From an uncultured Altererythrobacter sp. (GTDB taxonomy: Bacteria; Pseudomonadota; Alphaproteobacteria; Sphingomonadales; Sphingomonadaceae), in contig CANLLZ010000001.1 of the NCBI GenBank assembly GCA_947492235.1, positions 372,001 to 436,000 of the forward strand: 64,000 nt of DNA, written 5' to 3'. Below the pieces are notes generated by a model. The model was not told the DNA's origin, did not search any database, and saw nothing but the letters and a program-made list of their open reading frames with translations. Position numbers and translations under genes: made by a program. Positions 62,890-64,000 of this stretch are shown here, piece after piece. Within the stretch, counting starts at the first letter, position 1. Every line of letters starts with the position of its first letter.

Positions 62890-63434
62890 GCAGGCAGCAG
62901 CGAGAAGGTCGCGCCGCCGCTGGTAACCTGCCAGTCTTCGCCAGCAGCAAGCGCAATTTCGGCCAATTGCTCATAGGTCGACCGATTGAGCCGCGCCTCG
63001 CAACCGCGCCGCACGGCCAGATAGAGCGCGGGCCGCTCCGCATCGCCGCGCGCGATGATCGGGTGGTCGGGGCCGGCCACCACCAGCTCGTCGGTGTTCA
63101 GGCGGAAGGCGATGCTGCCATCGCGCTCCACCGCATCCACTGCGATAAAGGCGGCATCCTCCACCTCGATCCGCGATTTCTCGTAGGGCGTGACCAGACA
63201 GTGCTGGCCGCTGTCTTCTTTGATCAGCAGTCCGGCAAAGGCGCGGACCATGCTTTCGCGCTTGATGACCCCGCCATCGTGATACCACGTGCCGTCGGCA
63301 GCAATCCGCATCAGGCTCTCTGTCTCGGTCTCGGGCGTCCATGTCTCGACCGGCGGCAATTTGCGCAAAGCCACCTGCTCGGCAATCTGGCTGAGAGAAA
63401 GACCAGCGAGTTCGGGGGGTGGATCATAGGGCAT
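62886..63434 (-). CDS. DUF1285 family protein
   Basis: 182 residues. Conserved features: LPPVETWTPETE, RIAADGTWYHDGGVIKRESM, a central FAGLLIKEDSGQHCLVTPYEK, and the last strand AIAFRLNTDELVVAG-like IAFRLNTDELVVAGPDHPI. DUF1285 structures are small beta-rich domains of unknown role. Its usual neighbour in Alphaproteobacteria is the Nudix gene, to which it is here coupled. It is 31 bases from the acetyltransferase gene upstream. Confidence 0.9.
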   Translation of the reverse strand: MPYDPPPELAGLSLSQIAEQVALRKLPPVETWTPETETESLMRIAADGTWYHDGGVIKRESMVRAFAGLLIKEDSGQHCLVTPYEKSRIEVEDAAFIAVDAVERDGSIAFRLNTDELVVAGPDHPIIARGDAERPALYLAVRRGCEARLNRSTYEQLAEIALAAGEDWQVTSGGATFSLLPA

Positions 63435-63465
63435 AGGGTCTGACTGTCAGAACCTTCCCTCGCGC

Positions 63466-64000
63466 TCAATCGTTCCCTTGGCCCGTATCACCCGCGTTCT
63501 GCGTGGCGGGCTGCCACGCTTCCAGCATTCCCTCTGCGGGCAGAATGGCGGGATTGGCGCTGCGGACCAGCAGGCGCGCGGGGTCATAGGGGCCGGGGCA
63601 GTGCCATCCTCCGGTATGCGCAGCGGTGAAATCCCACCGCCCGTAATATTCCGGATCGCCGATCATGACTTGCGGTAAAGCGGGGCGGTCACCGGCATTG
63701 GCCTCCAGCGCGCCAAGGCTTGCGCCCATCAGTGCCGTGCCGAAACCCTCGCTCTGTCGCGCGGGGATCACCGCAACCGGGCCAACCATGATAAGCGGAT
63801 GTTTGCGCCCCTCGGGATCGATCAGGGCGACCGGCCACAGCTGGATAGTGCCCGCCAGATAATCCTCATCATCCAGCACCGCGAAGCTCAAGCCGTCGAG
63901 CCACTGCGTGCCTTCACGGATACGATAGGCCGTACGCGCGCGTCGGTCCTCGCCAAAGCTGGCGTCGAGCAATTCTTCGACCATTGCCGGATCGATTGCG
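63466..64000 (-). CDS. GNAT-family N-acetyltransferase, 5' end outside the window
   Basis: The visible part is about 178 residues. An internal ATG at 63984 is preceded in frame by AIDPA, which suits the family's usual N terminus, so the true start is beyond the window end. The CoA-binding motif region is GPVAVIPARQSEGFGTALMG (R/Q-x-x-G-x-G/A type). The sequence EYYGRWDFTAAHTGGWHCPG after it fits the YhbS-type GNAT. The substrate is not known. The C-terminal residues are disordered (NAGDTGQGND). Confidence 0.82.
   Translation of the reverse strand, partial: AIDPAMVEELLDASFGEDRRARTAYRIREGTQWLDGLSFAVLDDEDYLAGTIQLWPVALIDPEGRKHPLIMVGPVAVIPARQSEGFGTALMGASLGALEANAGDRPALPQVMIGDPEYYGRWDFTAAHTGGWHCPGPYDPARLLVRSANPAILPAEGMLEAWQPATQNAGDTGQGND

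Overview
The window is a high-GC chromosomal segment of an alphaproteobacterium, most likely a member of the Sphingomonadales (Erythrobacteraceae-like). That placement is inference. It rests on a short HprK lacking the N-terminal domain next to rapZ, a mannose-type EIIA, HPr and ChvG/ChvI; a pckA gene divergent from chvI; a serC-serA operon with an RNA leader whose last stem covers the ribosome binding site; a GTTC-N7-GTTC LexA-type box; a TonB receptor with its own regulator; and short palindromic repeats typical of sphingomonads. There is no rRNA, CRISPR array, transposase, integrase or phage module. Most genes are core genome in good order, and intergenic gaps are all under 300 bases.

Layout. 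1-5.3 kb: 3' end of a two-partner-secretion exoprotein gene, its outer-membrane TpsB transporter and a YbjN-like gene. 5.3-9.2 kb: TonB-dependent receptor preceded by a winged-helix/TPR regulator. 9.4-14.3 kb: tRNA-Thr, a DUF429-like protein, rarA, a PadR regulator, a small membrane protein behind a G10 tract, and a glycosyltransferase. 14.4-21.3 kb: serC, serA, hisZ, a DUF4197 protein, purA and an L,D-transpeptidase lipoprotein. 21.3-28 kb: a regulator gene under a LexA-like box, a siroheme-type dehydrogenase, lysA, an LptM-like lipoprotein, argH, a TlpA-like lipoprotein, an FAD monooxygenase and a 71-aa protein. 28.3-36.2 kb: tRNA-Val, asparaginase, an MDR dehydrogenase, truA, fmt, recR, def, rmuC and two paralogous small membrane proteins.

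36.2-43.6 kb: an rRNA/tRNA methyltransferase, then the regulatory phosphotransfer cluster (HPr, EIIA, RapZ, HprK, ChvG, ChvI) divergent from pckA, which ends in a strong terminator. 43.6-52.3 kb: a small acidic protein and a DUF937 protein, a cNMP-binding/thioredoxin-reductase-like flavoprotein, an HExxH TPR protein, a DUF885 hydrolase, a DUF3597 protein, TonB and an alpha/beta hydrolase. 52.4-64 kb: two tandem cysteine desulfurases translationally coupled to a 2Fe-2S ferredoxin, a NaChBac-type sodium channel, a beta-propeller protein, a DUF4349 lipoprotein, a DJ-1/PfpI amidotransferase, parC, the CCA-adding enzyme, a Nudix CoA pyrophosphatase, a DUF1285 protein and the C-terminal part of a GNAT acetyltransferase.

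No wholly new multi-gene system is obvious. The observations most worth a second look are regulatory or structural: the LexA-type box, the serC leader, the G10 tract in a ribosome binding site, a cysteine desulfurase with no canonical start codon, four families of dispersed palindromic elements (one type in four copies of almost equal length), a nested cruciform abutting tRNA-Val, and a thioredoxin-reductase-like flavoprotein that has lost its redox cysteines and gained a cNMP-type domain.
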